Assembly (NCBI GenBank): GCA_015056315.1
Contig: SVGN01000004.1
Coordinates: forward strand, 54,170-118,169
Direction of reading: 5' to 3'
Source: Clostridiales bacterium
Lineage (GTDB): Bacteria > Bacillota > Clostridia > Christensenellales > Aristaeellaceae
DNA length: 64,000 nt
This document shows, piece by piece, positions 61,862 to 64,000 of this stretch. A program made the position numbers and the translations under genes. Position 1 is the first letter of the stretch. Every line of letters begins with the position of its first letter. The notes beneath the pieces were generated by a model, which did no database searches, was not told where the DNA came from, and worked only from the letters and a program-made list of their open reading frames with translations.

Positions 61862-63777
61862 GCGCTCACCGTATTGCTGCTTTCTGCAGCCGTTTCGTTG
61901 ATCTCCTCAGGCTCCCGGAAGGTGGGGACCAGGCTGTGCAGACAGGCGCGCATATCACCATTTCGCAGGATGCAATCGTTCAGCGTCTTCAGCATGGAAT
62001 GCACTTCGTCAATGGTGAACACGTCGGGCTTGGCCACGAAGATCTTCTCGTTCTCGGTCTTGGCAATGCCTTCTCCGGCCAGAAGCAGTTCTTCATAGAG
62101 CTTTTCACCGGGTCTGAGGCCGGTGTAAACGATCTCTACATCTTTGCCGCCGCCGTAAAGCTGGATCATGCGCTGCGCAAGCTCACGGATCTTTACCGGC
62201 CTGCCCATATCCAGCACGAACAGTTCGCCGCCCTTGGCAATGGAGGCTGCCTGCAGCACAAGGCTGGCGGCCTCGGGAATGGTCATAAAGTAGCGGATGA
62301 TCTCCGGGTGAGTCAGCGTGACAGGGCCGCCAGCCCGGATCTGCTGCTCAAACTTGGGTACCACGCTTCCGTGGCTGCCAAGCACATTACCGAAGCGAAC
62401 CGCCGTAAATTCGGTATCCGATTCCTGGTTCAGCGCCTCGATGATGATCTCTGCCAGGCGCTTGGTGGTGCCCATGATGTTTGTGGGGTTAACAGCCTTG
62501 TCTGTAGAGATGAGTACGAACCGCTGTGCACCGCAGGCGATGGCGGCTTTGCCGGTCAAATAGGTACCGAAAACATTGTTTTTGACGGCCTGAGCGGGGC
62601 AATCCTCCATCAGGGGCACGTGCTTGTGGGCCGCAGCATGCAGCACAATTTCCGGGCGATAGTGGCTGAACACCTCCTCCAGCCGCTTTTCATCCCGAAT
62701 GGAGCCGACGCAGAGCACCAGCTTTTCCCGTATGGCATCGCCATAGCGCAGGGAAAGCTCGGAGTACAGGTCATACATGTAATTCTCACTCACATCGTAC
62801 AATACGATGCGCGCGGGCTCAAGCGGAAGGAGTCTGCGGCACAGTTCGCTGCCGATGGAGCCGCCGCCGCCGGTGATCAGTACGGTCTTGCCCTGGCAAA
62901 AGGCAGCCACCTGAGACATATCCAGCGTCTCTTCCGGTCTGCCCAGCAGATCGGAAAGGTTCAGATCCCGCACAACGCCGTGACCCTGTCTGCCGTTCAA
63001 TTCCTCCATGCCGGAGATGCGCTTCACGCGGCAGCCAGTTGCCAGGCACTTCTCCACAAGGGTCTTCAGGTCTCCCTTGGGGGTGGAGATGGCGATAATG
63101 ATCTCGTCCACACGATGGTCGCTGGCAAGGCGCAGAATATTGTTAGAGCCTTTCACTACGGGAACGCCGCTGAGCCATGAGCCTGCGCGGCTCTGGTCGT
63201 CGTCGATCACAACAACAGGAACAGACTTCCCGTAATTGCCGCGCTGCATTTCGTGCACGATATTGGCACCTGCCCAGCCTGCGCCGATGATCATCACCCT
63301 GCGTACGCCGTCTTTTTCTTTGCGCAGCAGAGGGAAGCGTTCTTTACGAACAGCCATCCGGTACAGAATACGGCTGAGACCGATCAGCACAGTGCTCATC
63401 AACCAATGGAGCAGATAGACCATTCTGTGCAGGCGGAACAAATTCTCCGGCTGCACGAAGCGGTTGGCGATCAGAGATGCGGCATAGGTCAGTATGGCCG
63501 CCGTAAGCGTAGCAATGGTCAGGCGGATCAGGTCTTCCGCTCCTGCATACTGCCACATGATGCGATAAATACCGAAGGCCCCAAACACCGCCAGCGAAAG
63601 CACTGTCATAATAGGGGCAAGACGCAGGTATACAGAAAAGAACTCCTGCGGGATGAGTGCGGTCGTGTGGCGGGTCACCTGTGCAAGGATCATTGCGGCA
63701 TTCAAAAGCAGCGCATCCAGCGCCAGCATGAGCGCAGTGCGGAGCACTCTGTTCGCTCCGGGCTTCGAAGCTGCCAT
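61858..63777 (-). CDS. UDP-sugar 4,6-dehydratase-like polysaccharide biosynthesis protein (CapD/PglF/WbpM family)
   Basis: 639 residues. Four N-terminal membrane helices, a first Rossmann-like segment (GAGWAGANIVHEM), then the dehydratase domain: nucleotide loop ITGGGGSIGSELCRRL (about 317-332), VLHAAAHKHVPLME, and STDKAVNPTNIMGTTKRLAE, where Met replaces the usual Tyr of the YxxxK pair, as in PglF and WbpM. Makes a 4-keto-6-deoxy UDP-sugar for surface glycans. GGGAGG precedes the ATG at 63777. First gene of the six-gene operon to asnS. Confidence 0.93.
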   Translation of the reverse strand: MAASKPGANRVLRTALMLALDALLLNAAMILAQVTRHTTALIPQEFFSVYLRLAPIMTVLSLAVFGAFGIYRIMWQYAGAEDLIRLTIATLTAAILTYAASLIANRFVQPENLFRLHRMVYLLHWLMSTVLIGLSRILYRMAVRKERFPLLRKEKDGVRRVMIIGAGWAGANIVHEMQRGNYGKSVPVVVIDDDQSRAGSWLSGVPVVKGSNNILRLASDHRVDEIIIAISTPKGDLKTLVEKCLATGCRVKRISGMEELNGRQGHGVVRDLNLSDLLGRPEETLDMSQVAAFCQGKTVLITGGGGSIGSELCRRLLPLEPARIVLYDVSENYMYDLYSELSLRYGDAIREKLVLCVGSIRDEKRLEEVFSHYRPEIVLHAAAHKHVPLMEDCPAQAVKNNVFGTYLTGKAAIACGAQRFVLISTDKAVNPTNIMGTTKRLAEIIIEALNQESDTEFTAVRFGNVLGSHGSVVPKFEQQIRAGGPVTLTHPEIIRYFMTIPEAASLVLQAASIAKGGELFVLDMGRPVKIRELAQRMIQLYGGGKDVEIVYTGLRPGEKLYEELLLAGEGIAKTENEKIFVAKPDVFTIDEVHSMLKTLNDCILRNGDMRACLHSLVPTFREPEEINETAAESSNTVSA

Positions 63778-63816
63778 TATACCGCCTCCCTTACATGTTG
63801 ATAAGTATACCAAATC

Positions 63817-63846
63817 ATTATAACACAAAACCTATGGGCTAAACAA
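63817..63846 (-). promoter_or_regulatory. Promoter of the capD-to-asnS operon
   Basis: Minus strand TTGTTT (63846-63841), 18 bp, TATAAT (63822-63817). Confidence 0.65.
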
Positions 63847-63888
63847 TACCAACCTGTGTGTATGTGGGGTTTTCAAAGTGTAGGTTTG

Positions 63889-63999
63889 TCAAACATCTTG
63901 TACAGTGAAAGAAGCAAGGAACTCACGAGGAGAAAGCCAGTTGAGAGGACGAGACGGACGGTTGTTGGAACGACTTTGGTGGGCAGCGAGCTGCCCACC
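63889..63999 (-). CDS. Transposase C-terminus (rve/IS30-like, partial)
   Basis: The 36 residues before the stop end with NNRPSRPLNWLSPREFL, which resembles the NxRPxxxLxxxxPxEFF end of DDE transposases of the IS30/IS3 type. Too short to assign a family. The element end is not evident; it probably lies between 63860 and 63890. The gene continues beyond the window. Confidence 0.45.
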   Translation of the reverse strand, partial: GGQLAAHQSRSNNRPSRPLNWLSPREFLASFTVQDV

Positions 64000-64000
64000 A
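63977..64000. repeat. Near-perfect palindrome at the right edge
   Basis: TGGTGGGCAGC-GA-GCTGCCCACCA, 11-bp arms, inside the partial transposase. It is either a chance hairpin or part of the element. Confidence 0.6.

Noticed and set aside
1..64000. CRISPR array or prophage
   Set aside because: No regularly spaced repeats, cas genes, capsid, terminase or integrase genes are visible.

Overview
The window looks like chromosome of a spore-forming, fermentative member of the Clostridia (Bacillota), probably a gut-type lineage. Evidence: a YunB-type sporulation protein, a T-box leader, HPr kinase/phosphorylase, a small-type SRP RNA, CotH and VTC-domain genes, strong AGGAGG ribosome sites and sigma-A promoters. 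The DNA is GC-rich overall, with low-GC islands. Nothing in it fixes a genus.

Left part (1-18.5 kb): a T-box-controlled aminotransferase runs off the left edge. It is followed by an exported SH3b/peptidoglycan-binding protein, an unknown 815-residue protein, a class A penicillin-binding protein, yunB, a membrane-anchored CARDB-like surface protein, a DUF2461 protein and a phosphohexomutase. A minus-strand group then holds the SRP RNA, glyA, yraN and a Nudix-GH18 fusion. trmO and a tandem pair of cyclophilins, one degenerate, follow.

Middle (18.5-37 kb): a plus-strand run of U32 peptidase, mutS2, response regulator, histidine kinase and aroK is closed by a terminator. Next come a RidA/S51 pair under a LexA-like dyad, a cysteine-rich probable spore-coat protein, the CotH-DUF4956-VTC trio (VTC frameshifted), the CCA-adding enzyme, an all-helical protein of unknown function and the cysteine desulfidase cyuA.

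Accessory stretch (37-57 kb): three surface proteins carry SipW/TasA-type export signals. One is a 2096-residue mosaic with beta-helix-like regions, three InlB-type repeats and a C-terminal Hint (intein/Hedgehog-like) domain. Its base composition changes abruptly about 1.15 kb into the gene. No SipW-type signal peptidase is present. tRNA-Trp is flanked by a 708-bp interval ending in a second copy of its 3' half, the footprint expected of an integrative element. Housekeeping genes lie between: ispE, a DUF1934/MBL operon, rmuC, ybaB-recR, proX, tex and tRNA-Ala(CGC).

Right part (57-64 kb): a six-gene minus-strand operon encodes a nucleotide-sugar dehydratase, TadA, a Cof-type phosphatase, HprK, a ROK glucokinase and AsnRS. 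The 3' end of asnS is tandemly duplicated. The right edge cuts a probable transposase.

Best candidates for new biology are the Hint-terminated mosaic surface protein with its convergent TasA-like paralogue, the Nudix-GH18 fusion, the hairpin between ribosome site and start codon at 8.7 kb, and the LexA-like dyad before a RidA/peptidase-S51 pair.
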